DNA from: Streptomyces rapamycinicus NRRL 5491
Lineage (GTDB): Bacteria; Actinomycetota; Actinomycetes; Streptomycetales; Streptomycetaceae
Direction of reading: 5' to 3'
DNA length: 64,000 nt
Assembly: GCF_024298965.1 (NCBI RefSeq)
Contig: NZ_CP085193.1
Coordinates: forward strand, 620,001 to 684,000
Part shown: one piece after another, positions 27,174-35,620 of the stretch
Position numbering within the stretch: the stretch's first letter is position 1
Layout: each line of letters starts with the position of its first letter
Program-made: the position numbers and the translations under genes
The notes under the pieces: generated by a model
The model's input: the letters and a program-made list of their open reading frames with translations, nothing else
What the model was told of the DNA's origin: nothing
Databases searched by the model: none

Positions 27174-27652
27174 ATGCCTGTCGCACTCTTGTGCATTCCC
27201 TATGCCGGAGCCGGCGCCAGCCTCTTCCGCCGGTGGAAACGTCACCCCCTCCAGCAGTTGGAAGTGGATCCGGTCCAACTCCCCGGCCGGGAAGAACTGT
27301 TCGCCGCCGAACCCCGCACCACCATGGCCGAGGTCGTCGACCTGTGCGTCGACCGGATCCGGAAGATGCCCCAGGACGCGCCGTTCGCCCTCTTCGGACA
27401 CAGCTTCGGCGCGCTCGTCACCTACGAGACGGCACAGCGCCTGGCCGCCGAAGGGCCGCGCCTGCCCGAACGCGTGATCGTGAGCGGCGCGGCCGCACCC
27501 TGGCTGCCCAGGCCGGTCACCGGAAGCGGCTCGCTGACCGACGACGAATCCCTCGCGCGAGTCCGCGAGGTCGTGGGATCATGTACTTCTCGCTGGACCC
27601 GAAGCCGCTGCTCACCGCACTCGACGCGCTCTTCGTCCCTCCCTCCGGCTGA
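27174..27652 (+). pseudogene. Type II thioesterase relic
   Basis: The first 125 codons read as a genuine external thioesterase of NRPS/PKS clusters: LLCIPYAGAGASLFRRW, VQLPGREELF, nucleophile elbow FGHSFGALVTYE, RVIVSGAAAP. After LARVREVVG the homology stops; the region with the catalytic Asp and His is gone. A short different-frame sequence ending FVPPSG reaches a stop at 27652. Such enzymes remove misprimed acyl groups from carrier proteins. No NRPS or PKS gene is beside it, so this looks like the scrap of a deleted biosynthetic cluster. Confidence 0.65.
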
Positions 27653-27661
27653 GCGACGGCG

Positions 27662-27690
27662 GCGGGGCGCCGCTTCCCTCGGCGCCCCGC
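27662..27690. terminator. Bidirectional hairpin between thioesterase relic and LysR gene
   Basis: Perfect 11-base arms (27662-27672 and 27680-27690) with a 7-base loop between convergent reading frames. Confidence 0.7.
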
Positions 27691-27712
27691 ACCCAGCGGC
27701 ACCCCAGGTGAG

Positions 27713-28633
27713 TCAGATGAGCTTGTCGTCGATGTCGAGCGAGCCGACGATCGACCGCAGGCTCGCCACGAGCGCCACGACGGAACTGGTGCGGGCCTCG
27801 GCGCGGCTGATCGCGCAGATCCGGACACCGTCGGAGGCGTCGGCGATCCGGCGGAACACGACAGCGGGCAGGGAGCTGGTCAACGCGATCGGCCCGGCGT
27901 GGACACCCACGTGGCCACGCGTGGCCACGTGCACGGCCAGCTCGTCGTAGCGCCCCACCTCCTCGATGTGTGTACGGGGGATGCCGGCCCGGATGATGTC
28001 CGCCTGCAACTGGCTTTCGAGATAGGGGTTGTCGGCACGCGGCGTGATCAGGATCTGACGGGTGCGGAGGTCGGTGAGCGCCACCTCGTGGCGGCTCGCC
28101 AGCGGGTCCGCCGCCCGCAACACGGCGACCAGCGGGAACGAGCCGAGTACGGCACTGGCGATCCCGGGTTGCTCGGGAACCGACCAGCACAGGCCCACGT
28201 CCACCTCGCCCTCCGCCACGGCGGCGAGCTGCTCGGGGGTGTGCATCGGGACCGGACGCCAGCGGCCCCGGGCCTCGTCGTCAGCGACTGCGCCGGGCCA
28301 CGCGTCGACCAGTCCCGGCAGGATCAGCTGCCCCAGCTCCGGGGTGTGGGCGACGACGAGGTCACGGTGGCGCGCCGAGCGCAGGCGGGCGGCCCGGTGG
28401 GCCTGGTGCAGCGCCTCGATGGGCTGCCGGATCGCGGCGGCGAACTCGGCGCCGAAGGGCGTCAGTCGCACCCGTCGGCTCGTACGCTCGACCAGTCGGC
28501 TGCCGAGGCTGCGTTCCAGACCGGCGACGGCCTCGCTGACACTGGGCGGAGCCAGCCGCAGACGGTCGGCGGCCCGCCGGAAGTGCAGTTCGTCCGCGAC
28601 GGCGAGGAAGCACTCCATCTGGCGCAGGTTCAC
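27713..28633 (-). CDS. LysR family transcriptional regulator
   Basis: 306 residues from the GTG at 28633. N-terminal helix-turn-helix MECFLAVADELHFRRAADRL, APPSVSEAVAGLERSLGSRL, then two Rossmann-like effector subdomains (DLVVAHTPELGQLILPGL, VDVGLCWSVPE). The longer upstream frame overlaps the divergent PucR gene and is not real. Divergent arrangement with a PucR regulator around a 25-base palindrome suggests mutual or shared control. The nearest metabolic genes are the flavin monooxygenase set at 30.3-35.5 kb. Confidence 0.88.
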   Translation of the reverse strand: MNLRQMECFLAVADELHFRRAADRLRLAPPSVSEAVAGLERSLGSRLVERTSRRVRLTPFGAEFAAAIRQPIEALHQAHRAARLRSARHRDLVVAHTPELGQLILPGLVDAWPGAVADDEARGRWRPVPMHTPEQLAAVAEGEVDVGLCWSVPEQPGIASAVLGSFPLVAVLRAADPLASRHEVALTDLRTRQILITPRADNPYLESQLQADIIRAGIPRTHIEEVGRYDELAVHVATRGHVGVHAGPIALTSSLPAVVFRRIADASDGVRICAISRAEARTSSVVALVASLRSIVGSLDIDDKLI

Positions 28634-28694
28634 TGCCGTTCTCCCGTCACTCCATAGTGTAAGAACCACGACGAGCAGCCAGGCTCTTCTACCA

Positions 28695-28719
28695 CATCGT
28701 TCGGTTTCGCCGAACGATG
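28695..28719. promoter_or_regulatory. Perfect 10-base inverted repeat between LysR and PucR genes
   Basis: CATCGTTCGG, five-base TTTCG centre, CCGAACGATG. It lies 62 bases from the LysR start and 54 bases from the PucR start, suited to regulate both. A LysR-type T-n11-A reading is possible but the length and symmetry exceed it. Confidence 0.6.
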
Positions 28720-28772
28720 GCTTCGGCAATCCCCAGTTGATCAGCCCCTCGGATCGGACCGAGTATGGCAAG

Positions 28773-30161
28773 GTGAGCGAGACCGGTGGGCGGCTGCGAC
28801 GGGCCTGGATCGCACGGCTGGGCCCGCGTGGCGAGGTCGGCCTCGACCAGGCGGCGAGCCCGCGCGCGATCGTCGAGGACGCCGTGGCGCGCGTCGGCGC
28901 GGACCCCGTGCGCTGGGCGATCGAGCTGAATTCCGTGGTCTTGCGGCGGATCGTCGGCGAGGTGCCGGTCCTCGGCGGCAGTCCGGCCGCGGTCGAGATG
29001 CTCAGGCGGGGCAATGAAGCCACCACCCTGCGGGCGCTGTTCACCCTGGTGGAGGGCCCGGCGGCCGCCCCGCCCACCGGCGAGGCGATCCTGGAGGGCA
29101 TCCGCGAGTTCGTGCACCGGGCCATACCGCTCGAGCGGGTGTTGCACGGCGTCCGGGTCGGACACGCCGCGACGACCGAGGCGTTCCTGCGGGCCTGTGC
29201 CGAACTGGTCGACCCGGAGGAGGCGGTCGACGAGGTCACGGCGATCTCCCGCGAGCTGTTCTCCTACGTCGATGAGCTTTCCGACACCATGATCCGCACC
29301 TACCTCGTGGAGCACGAGGTGTGGAGCACCAGCGCGGCCGCGGCACGGGCCGACCTCGTACGTTCCCTGCTGAGGGATGCCGCGGCGGCGGATGTCGACG
29401 AGGCGTCGGGTGTCCTCGGCTACAACCTGCGGCGGACCCACATGGCGGTGGTGGTGTGGTCGGACTCGCCGAAGGGCGGCGCCACGCTGCAGGCGGCGGC
29501 GATCGAGGTGCTGCGGGCCCGTGGCGCCACCACGACGCTGGTCGTCCCCGTGGCCTCGGGCCGGTTGTGGGCGTGGGGCACCGTACCTCCGGACGGGACG
29601 GACAGGACGGAAGGGTTGGAAGGGGTGGACGGGACGGACGGGGCGCGCCCACCCGGTTCATGGCAGACCATCACGGAGGCACTGTCCCGGCAGCGGATGC
29701 AGGCGGCCTTCGGGACCCCGGGTTCCGGCGTCGCGGGCTTCCGCCGCTCCCACCGCGAGGCCGAGCGCGGGGAGCGGATCGAGCGGCTGCGGCGCGCGGC
29801 GGGACGCGTTCCGAGGTACGCGACCGGCTACGCCGACGTCGCCGCCATCGCGCTGCTGGCCACCGATCTCGACGCGGCCGGTGACTTCGTACGACGTGAA
29901 CTCGGCGGGCTCGCCGCCCGCGGCGCGCCGATGGAGGCACTGCGGACCACGCTCTACCACTACCTCGGCGCCGAGCGCAGCCTCGTGGATGTCGCCCGGC
30001 GCCTGCACGTGGCCAGGGGGACCGTGACCTACCGCGTGAAGCGGGCCCAGGAGGTGCTGGGACACGACCTCGACGACCGCCGCTTCGCCCTCCACACCGC
30101 CCTGGCACTCGCCGAGGAACTGGGGGACGCGGTGCTCCTGCCGCGCGACGTCGAGCGGTGA
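28773..30161 (+). CDS. PucR/CdaR-type transcriptional regulator
   Basis: 462 residues from GTG 28773; no strong ribosome site is visible, so the start is uncertain. The N-terminal half resembles the RsbT co-antagonist-like helical domain seen in actinobacterial PucR proteins (RGNEATTLRALFTLVEG, IPLERVLHGVRVGH). A GGDEF-like middle domain follows. The C-terminus is the HTH_30 domain (RSLVDVARRLHVARGTVTYR, VKRAQEVLG). A low-complexity Gly/Thr/Asp insert (PPDGTDRTEGLEG region, codons at 29586-29652) is likely a loop. PucR types often activate catabolic genes; the flavin reductase gene starts 173 bases downstream on the same strand. Confidence 0.85.
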   Translation: MSETGGRLRRAWIARLGPRGEVGLDQAASPRAIVEDAVARVGADPVRWAIELNSVVLRRIVGEVPVLGGSPAAVEMLRRGNEATTLRALFTLVEGPAAAPPTGEAILEGIREFVHRAIPLERVLHGVRVGHAATTEAFLRACAELVDPEEAVDEVTAISRELFSYVDELSDTMIRTYLVEHEVWSTSAAAARADLVRSLLRDAAAADVDEASGVLGYNLRRTHMAVVVWSDSPKGGATLQAAAIEVLRARGATTTLVVPVASGRLWAWGTVPPDGTDRTEGLEGVDGTDGARPPGSWQTITEALSRQRMQAAFGTPGSGVAGFRRSHREAERGERIERLRRAAGRVPRYATGYADVAAIALLATDLDAAGDFVRRELGGLAARGAPMEALRTTLYHYLGAERSLVDVARRLHVARGTVTYRVKRAQEVLGHDLDDRRFALHTALALAEELGDAVLLPRDVER

Positions 30162-30334
30162 GCCCGATGTACCGGACACGGCCCGGCCCGGCAGACCAAT
30201 GGGAGACCGGAATCCTGAGCCGGCGGACCAAGCGGCCGCCCCGGGAGCCGGAGTCTACTTCCTGATGTCGGACGCGGTGACCCACCAGGCCGCGCATCCC
30301 GACAGACGGATTCCAGCCCAACGGGAGGCCCGCG

Positions 30335-30826
30335 ATGATCGACCGTAAGACCTTTACCGAGCTGATGAGCGGGGTGTGTGCCCCGGTCACCGTGGTCACG
30401 GCGACTGCCGCCGACGGGCGGCCGCACGGCAGTACCGTGTCGAGCTTCGCCTCGCTCTCGCTCGACCCGCCGCTGGTGAGCTTCGCCCTTGACCGCGCCT
30501 CGGGGCTGCTGGCCCACCTCCAGCCGGGTGACCGGGTGGGGGTGAACATCCTCGGCGCCCACCAGCGGGAGGTGGCGTCGGCGTTCGCCCGCCGCCGGGG
30601 ACCGGGCTCGAAGTTCGACGGCGTCACCTGGACCGTCCGCGCCGGACTCCCCTACCTGCCCGAGTCCGCCGGCTGGACGGCGGGACGCGTCGAACGCCAT
30701 GTGGACGGCGGTGACCACGTCCTGCTCCTCGTGTGCCTGGAGGAGGCCGAGTCGACCTCCGCGGCCCCGTTGATCTACGCGCGCCGGATCTTCGGCACCC
30801 ACGCCCCGCTCGCGGTCGCGAGCTGA
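30335..30826 (+). CDS. Flavin reductase (HpaC-like)
   Basis: 163 residues, FMN-binding split-barrel. Family landmarks: GVCAPVTVVTATAADGRPHGSTVSSFASLSLDPPLVSF, then VGVNILGAHQREVASAF, and FDGVTW. Such proteins supply reduced FMN or FAD to a partner oxygenase. The partner is the next gene, 39 bases downstream on the same strand. A GGGAGG site precedes the ATG. Confidence 0.9.
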   Translation: MIDRKTFTELMSGVCAPVTVVTATAADGRPHGSTVSSFASLSLDPPLVSFALDRASGLLAHLQPGDRVGVNILGAHQREVASAFARRRGPGSKFDGVTWTVRAGLPYLPESAGWTAGRVERHVDGGDHVLLLVCLEEAESTSAAPLIYARRIFGTHAPLAVAS

Positions 30827-30865
30827 CCCGTACCCCGGATGATCCCTGACACCGAAGTGACGACG

Positions 30866-32080
30866 ATGAACATGACCATGGACGTTCCCCGCACAACTGA
30901 CGCCGCGCGCACGTTGCGGGCCGACCTCGTCGAGCGCGCCGCCACACTGCGGCCGCTGCTCTCCGGCAACGCCGATCCGGCCGACCGCGAGCGCGGAGTG
31001 CCCGCCGAGAACATCGGCGCCCTGGCGGAGGCCGGTCTGCTCTCGCTGATGCGGCCCGCCCGTTACGGCGGTCTGCAGACCGACCACCGCACACTGCTGG
31101 AGGTCGGCCGCGAGGTCGGGCGCGCCTGTGGCTCCACCGCCTGGGTGACCTCACTGCTCAACGCCAACGCGTGGTTCGTCGGGCTCTTCCCCGCCCGGGC
31201 CCAGGACGACGTCTGGGCCCACACGCCGCACGCCCGAGTCGCGGGCGTCGTGACCCCCTCGGGTACCGCGCGCGTGGTCGAGGGCGGGTACCGGGTGAGC
31301 GGGCGCTGGACCCCGGCGTCCGGTTGCGCTCACGCCGACTGGGCGGTCCTCGGGGTCACCCGGCCGGACGCCGAGGGCACGTCGGACGCCGTCGGCATCG
31401 TGCTCGCGCCGATGTCGGAGCTGACCATCGAGGACACCTGGTTCGTGGCGGGCATGCGCGGGACCGCGTCGAACACCCTCGTCGGCGAGGACCTCTTCGT
31501 GCCCGCACACCGCTTCCACTCCGTCCCAGACGCCATCGAGGGCCGCTACGCCACACCCTTCACCGACGAGGCGCTCTACCGGGCGCCGTTCGTGCCGACC
31601 GCCGCGCTGGTGCTGACCGGGCCCCAGCTGGGGCTGGCCGCGGCCGCTGTCGATCTCCTGGTGGAGAGGGCCCCGGGGCGAGCGTTGGCCCTGACGGGCT
31701 ACACCTCCCAGGCCGAGGCACCCACCGTCCAACTCGCCGCCGCGCACGCGGCGTCGCTCGCCGACTCCGCCCGGCTGCACGCCTACCGTGCGGCCGCTGA
31801 CATCGACGAGGCCGCACGGGCCGGGGTGTTCCCCGATTACGACGCCCGGGCACGGATGCGGATGGACGCGGGAATGGCGGCGGTCCACGCGCGTGAGGCG
31901 GTCCGCATCGTGTGCTCGGCCCAGGGTGCTTCGAGCTTCGGCGAGTCCAACCCGCTGCAGCGCGTCTGGCGCGACATCGAGACCGGGAGCCGACACGCCG
32001 TCCTCAACCCCGAAGTGGCCGCCGAGATCTACGGGAAGTCGCTGTTCGGCATCCGGGGCACGGTGTCCGTGATGGTGTAG
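30866..32080 (+). CDS. Flavin-dependent monooxygenase, acyl-CoA dehydrogenase fold (HsaA/HpaH-like)
   Basis: 404 residues from the ATG at 30866; an ATG at 30839 is also open. The protein has the acyl-CoA dehydrogenase N-terminal helical domain (IGALAEAGLLSLMRPARYGG), middle beta domain (VTPSGTARVVEGGYRVSGRW, ASGCAHADWAVLG) and a C-terminal domain of the oxygenase type (IVCSAQGASSFGESNPLQRVWRD). The conserved base of true acyl-CoA dehydrogenases is not evident. With the upstream flavin reductase it forms a two-component oxygenase that hydroxylates an aromatic or related substrate. Confidence 0.88.
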   Translation: MNMTMDVPRTTDAARTLRADLVERAATLRPLLSGNADPADRERGVPAENIGALAEAGLLSLMRPARYGGLQTDHRTLLEVGREVGRACGSTAWVTSLLNANAWFVGLFPARAQDDVWAHTPHARVAGVVTPSGTARVVEGGYRVSGRWTPASGCAHADWAVLGVTRPDAEGTSDAVGIVLAPMSELTIEDTWFVAGMRGTASNTLVGEDLFVPAHRFHSVPDAIEGRYATPFTDEALYRAPFVPTAALVLTGPQLGLAAAAVDLLVERAPGRALALTGYTSQAEAPTVQLAAAHAASLADSARLHAYRAAADIDEAARAGVFPDYDARARMRMDAGMAAVHAREAVRIVCSAQGASSFGESNPLQRVWRDIETGSRHAVLNPEVAAEIYGKSLFGIRGTVSVMV

Positions 32081-32119
32081 GACGAAGTACGCCGGCGGCC
32101 GCGGGCGACACGTCCGCCA

Positions 32120-32165
32120 CGAGGCGGTGCCCCGGGAGCGTCCCCGCCCCCGGGGCACCGCCTCG
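32120..32165. terminator. Strong bidirectional terminator hairpin
   Basis: Perfect 17-base arms (32120-32136 and 32149-32165) with a 12-base loop, between the convergent monooxygenase and DUF3500 genes. It is the strongest hairpin I found in the window. Confidence 0.8.
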
Positions 32166-32177
32166 TCATACGACGGG

Positions 32178-33415
32178 TCAGCCGGCTCCATGACCTCCGT
32201 GGTGGAGCCGGTAGTGCTGGGCGAGGAGATCACGTCCGTAGTCGTTGCCGTTGGGCGCCCGCACGATGGTGTGGACGTGGAAGCGGGCGGGCTCGGGATT
32301 GGTGAGGAAGACACCCGGATGGTTGTCGTACTCCACCAGCAGCACGGGTGAGTGGATCCGGTAGTAGAAGGCGCACTCGTCGTCGTGGCCGCCGCGCCAG
32401 GCGAACCGCGTCTCGTCGAAGTGCTCGCGGACGAGTGCCAGGGTGCGCTCGGCCTGTGCCGGGGGGAGGCGGTCGAGGTAGATCCGGATCAGCTCCACCA
32501 GACCGTCACGCTGGTCGGCCGGCAGGGTCGCCGCGACGATCCCCTCGGGGGCAGGACGAGGTTGTCACCGCCCGCACCGGCGAGATGCCGTCCGTTCCAT
32601 GGCCCGGCGAGCTCGGGCGGAAGGTCCTCCGCGCGCAGCGACGGCCCCATCAGGAACTCGTCCTCCCGGCCCGGGTCCAGCGTGCGGCGGAACGCCAGGG
32701 CGACCTCGGTCTCGTCGCCGAGGGCGTGGACGCCCTCGAACCGCCCCGTCCCGGTCGTCGGTTCGGCGCCGAGGAACACGGGGGCGAGAACCACCTGCCC
32801 GCCGACGAAGACACAGTGCAGGTCGACATGATGGCCCATCAGCTGCCATCCCCACGGGGAGTCGCCGGAGGGAGTCCCGAAGACGGTGAACCAGTAGGCG
32901 AACTCCGTGAGGGTGTCCCGGTAGTCGTCGATGAGCTCGCCCAGGTTCTCGTTGAGTGCCATCACCGCTCGTACCTGGGCGTAGCCGGCCGGGCTGAGAC
33001 TCGCCTCGATGACGGCGAGTGCGCGGTCGCGGTCGCCGTCGGCGAGCCGTTCCAGGCGCATGCCCTTCGGGTGCCAGGTCGGGATCGCGTTCGTCCACAA
33101 CCGCCACTCCGGGGCGTCCATGGGCAGGGCCGCGACCACCCGCTGGTGGGGCGCCAGCCCTTCGAGATAGGCCCGGGCCGCCGCGACGGCGGCGCTCGGG
33201 GAGGTGCCCGCACCGTCAAGGCGGTAGAGGCCCCGGCGCGGCGTGCCGTCGTCGGTGATGCCGACGTAGGGCTCGCGATGACGGCGCAGACCGGCGGTCA
33301 GCTCGTAGGCCGCCTCCGGGGGGAGCAGGTCGTCGAACAGGTGGGAGTCGACGATCGGCAGCTGGCCTCGAGTGGCCGGCAGGGGGAAATCTCCCGGGTG
33401 CCGCTGGTGGGACAT
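32178..33415 (-). pseudogene. DUF3500 protein, split by a one-base deletion
   Basis: The N-terminal 290 residues (LFDDLLPPEAAYELTAGLRR, HHVDLHCVFVGGQVVLAPVF, GDETEVALAFRRTLD) read from 33415 with AAGGAG at the start, then run into nonsense and stop at 32489. The C-terminal part (FAWRGGHDDECAFYYRIHSP, VLLVEYDNHPGVFL, ARFHVHTIVRAPNGNDYG) is in the next frame and ends at 32178. The switch is at a run of five G (plus strand 32547-32551); six would restore LPPEGIVAATLP. DUF3500 function is unknown. The intact gene would start a minus-strand set with the NTF2-like, aldolase and cupin genes. Confidence 0.75.
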
Positions 33416-33423
33416 CGGTCTCC

Positions 33424-33915
33424 TTACTCGGTGGGAACGGCGAGGACGTCACCCGGCATGAGGAAGCGGTTCTCGATCCGCCGGGAGGCGATGAGCCACC
33501 GGCGAGCCGCCCCGTCCGGCTCGCCGACCCGGACGAAACGGTCGAACACGTCGGCGACCAGCACCGGAACGGTCGTCGGGATGGGTGGCTCGCCGTCCCG
33601 CGCGTAGAGCACCAGGGCGGAGACGGCCTCGACGAGGTCGGTCTCATGACGGAGGACATGGAAGTTGGACATCAGGTGCCGCGAGACCCGTGGTCCTCGC
33701 GCGGCGCGGTCGCCGTACACGCCGTTGATCTCGTCGGTGCCGCGGAAGGTCCGGCGCGAGAACGTCAACTCGGCGTCGGCGGTGAAGAAGCCGGAGGCTG
33801 CCGAGCCATCGCCGTGGTCGATCTCGAACCACAGCGCCGTCACCAGCGTCGACAGATCGGTGTGCACGAGGGCGAGGGCCGGACCGCCGACGCCCCGAGT
33901 GTCACCGGCGGTCAT
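33424..33915 (-). CDS. Nuclear transport factor 2-like (SnoaL-type) protein
   Basis: 163 residues with the cone-shaped alpha+beta fold pattern: helical start (LSTLVTALWFEIDHGDG), ASGFFTADAELTFSRRTFRGTDEI, then long strands (VSRHLMSNFHVLRHE, VADVFDRFVRVGE, WLIASRRIENRFL). This fold serves as small hydrolase, isomerase or hydroxylase helper in catabolic and polyketide pathways. Its start overlaps the aldolase stop by 4 bases (ATGA) and the DUF3500 gene follows after 8 bases, so all belong to one operon. Confidence 0.8.
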   Translation of the reverse strand: MTAGDTRGVGGPALALVHTDLSTLVTALWFEIDHGDGSAASGFFTADAELTFSRRTFRGTDEINGVYGDRAARGPRVSRHLMSNFHVLRHETDLVEAVSALVLYARDGEPPIPTTVPVLVADVFDRFVRVGEPDGAARRWLIASRRIENRFLMPGDVLAVPTE

Positions 33916-34664
33916 GGGCCGGCCTCCGTCGCGGCGGGACGTGCACCGCTCACCAGCGTGTGTGCGCCCTGGCGCAGCATCGTGGTGTCGGCTCCCAGGA
34001 CGAGGAAGTCGTACCCACGGCGGTCCAGCAGTTCCGGCGCGTTGCCCGCGGCCGTGGCCCCGAGGGTGATGCCGTGGTCGGCACAGCGCCGTTCGGCCGC
34101 GGCGACGAGGTCCGCCAGTCTGCCGTCACCCTCGCGGAACCGGTCGGCGACCGCGAGATCGGTCGGGCCGATGAATACCGCGTCGACACCGGTGACTTCG
34201 CCGATCTCGACGATCGCCGAGAGGGCTCCCACGCTCTCGGCCTGGACGACGAGGCGGACCTCGTCATTGCCGGAGCGCAGATAGTCGCCGAGGGCCGCCA
34301 GCCCCCACCGGCCGGCTCGTCCGGAGGTGCTGGCCCCGCGTCGGCCGAGCGGCGGGAACCGTGTCGCCCGCACGGCGTCGCGCGCCCGGGCGGCGTCGTC
34401 GACCTGCGGGACGAACAGCCCGGCCGCACCCGCGTCGAGCGGGACCTGGACGTCGCGTGGTGCGGTGCCGGCGACCCGGACGAAGGGCGCGATCCCGCAG
34501 CCACGGGCCAGCCCGATCATGGTCGATGCCGTACGGCTGTCGATCGCGCCGTGCTCGGCGTCGATCACGGCGAAGTCGAACCCGGCGAGTGCGAGCAGTT
34601 CGACGCTCTCCGGGGCCGGGAGCTTGACCCAGGCTCCGAGCCGGGGAAACGCGTCGCCCGTCAC
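33912..34664 (-). CDS. HpcH/HpaI family aldolase (second copy)
   Basis: 250 residues. GAWVKLPAPESVELLALAGF, VIDAEHGAI (active-site His region), PFVRVAGTAPRDVQ, VPQVDDAARARDAV, VQAESVGAL (metal Glu) and FIGPTDLAVAD (metal Asp). It resembles the 4-hydroxy-2-oxovalerate/2-keto-3-deoxy acid class II aldolases. It differs clearly from the 6.3 kb aldolase, so they serve separate pathways. It overlaps both neighbours by 4 bases (cupin upstream, NTF2-like downstream). Confidence 0.88.
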   Translation of the reverse strand: MTGDAFPRLGAWVKLPAPESVELLALAGFDFAVIDAEHGAIDSRTASTMIGLARGCGIAPFVRVAGTAPRDVQVPLDAGAAGLFVPQVDDAARARDAVRATRFPPLGRRGASTSGRAGRWGLAALGDYLRSGNDEVRLVVQAESVGALSAIVEIGEVTGVDAVFIGPTDLAVADRFREGDGRLADLVAAAERRCADHGITLGATAAGNAPELLDRRGYDFLVLGADTTMLRQGAHTLVSGARPAATEAGP

Positions 34665-35509
34665 CGCTGGGCTCCCCGGTATTCGCCGGCGTTGAGCACC
34701 CAGCCGTTCGCGAGGAAGTCCTCGCGCGGCGGGGCGAAGACGTCGATGAGCGTATGCGGGCCCGCGCCCACGGCCCGGGTGGTGTGCACGACGGTCGGCG
34801 GGATCAGTGTCATCGAGGGGCTGCCGACCCGGACGTGCTCATCGTCGCGCCACTCACTCATCCGGCCGGTCCACGGAACCCGGAGGTGATGGGCGTAGTT
34901 TCCGGCGAGGGTCACCGACATCTGCTCGAAGTCCTCGTGGGAATGCGGTGAGAGCCGTTCGGTGTCGCGGGGCCCCTCGTGCACCGGAAACCAGTTCACC
35001 ATCAGCGACGCCGTCCGGAAGATCCGGCCGAGGCGTCCATCCTCCTCGGGTATGTCACGCAGCCGGTGTATCCGGATCCCGGCACGGCCGGTCTCGGTGG
35101 GTTCCGGTAGCGGTGCGGTCCGCGGGTCGGCCCCGGCGGCATGGTTGACGGCCCGTCTCATCTGCTCGTCGCAGCGGGCGGTGAACACCCGCGCCACCGT
35201 CGTCGGCGACGCCGCACGGACAGTGCTCGTGCCGGCCGGTACGACGACGAGGGCGGGCTCGGACACGGACACACCTGCCCGGCCGCCGTGCTCCACGCCC
35301 ACCACCGCGTCGTCCTGCACGAGCAGCACGTATTCGTCGGGCAGGTCGTGCTCGGTGAGGCGGTCATCCGCTTCGAGCTCGGTGATCGCCACCACGAAGT
35401 TCCGGCCGCATACCGACCAGGTCCGGCTGCCACCGGCGGAGACCAGGTCCGGATCTCGCTCCGAGATCTCGTCGACGACGGAGGTTCCTGCGATTGCGGC
35501 GATGGTCAT
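34661..35509 (-). CDS. Bicupin protein
   Basis: 282 residues with two cupin barrels. The N-terminal barrel has degenerate metal ligands (PDEYVLLVQDDAVVGVEHGG). The second carries a full-looking set: LSPHSHEDFEQMSVTLAG supplies His, His and Glu/Gln and TLIPPTVVHTTRA the last His. It could be a metal-dependent oxygenase, isomerase or a sensor-like binding protein. It is the first gene of the minus-strand operon and is 111 bases from the MarR gene end. Its aldolase neighbour suggests it acts on an oxygenated ring-fission product (inference). Confidence 0.78.
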   Translation of the reverse strand: MTIAAIAGTSVVDEISERDPDLVSAGGSRTWSVCGRNFVVAITELEADDRLTEHDLPDEYVLLVQDDAVVGVEHGGRAGVSVSEPALVVVPAGTSTVRAASPTTVARVFTARCDEQMRRAVNHAAGADPRTAPLPEPTETGRAGIRIHRLRDIPEEDGRLGRIFRTASLMVNWFPVHEGPRDTERLSPHSHEDFEQMSVTLAGNYAHHLRVPWTGRMSEWRDDEHVRVGSPSMTLIPPTVVHTTRAVGAGPHTLIDVFAPPREDFLANGWVLNAGEYRGAQR

Positions 35510-35620
35510 CGGCCCTCTCCTCTATGCGCTGCGGGGACGACATGAGCTTCACGCCGGCCCGGCCGGGGAACAATCGCGAGTTTCCGAGCGCACCGGTCGA
35601 CCGAACCGAACCATCGGCAC

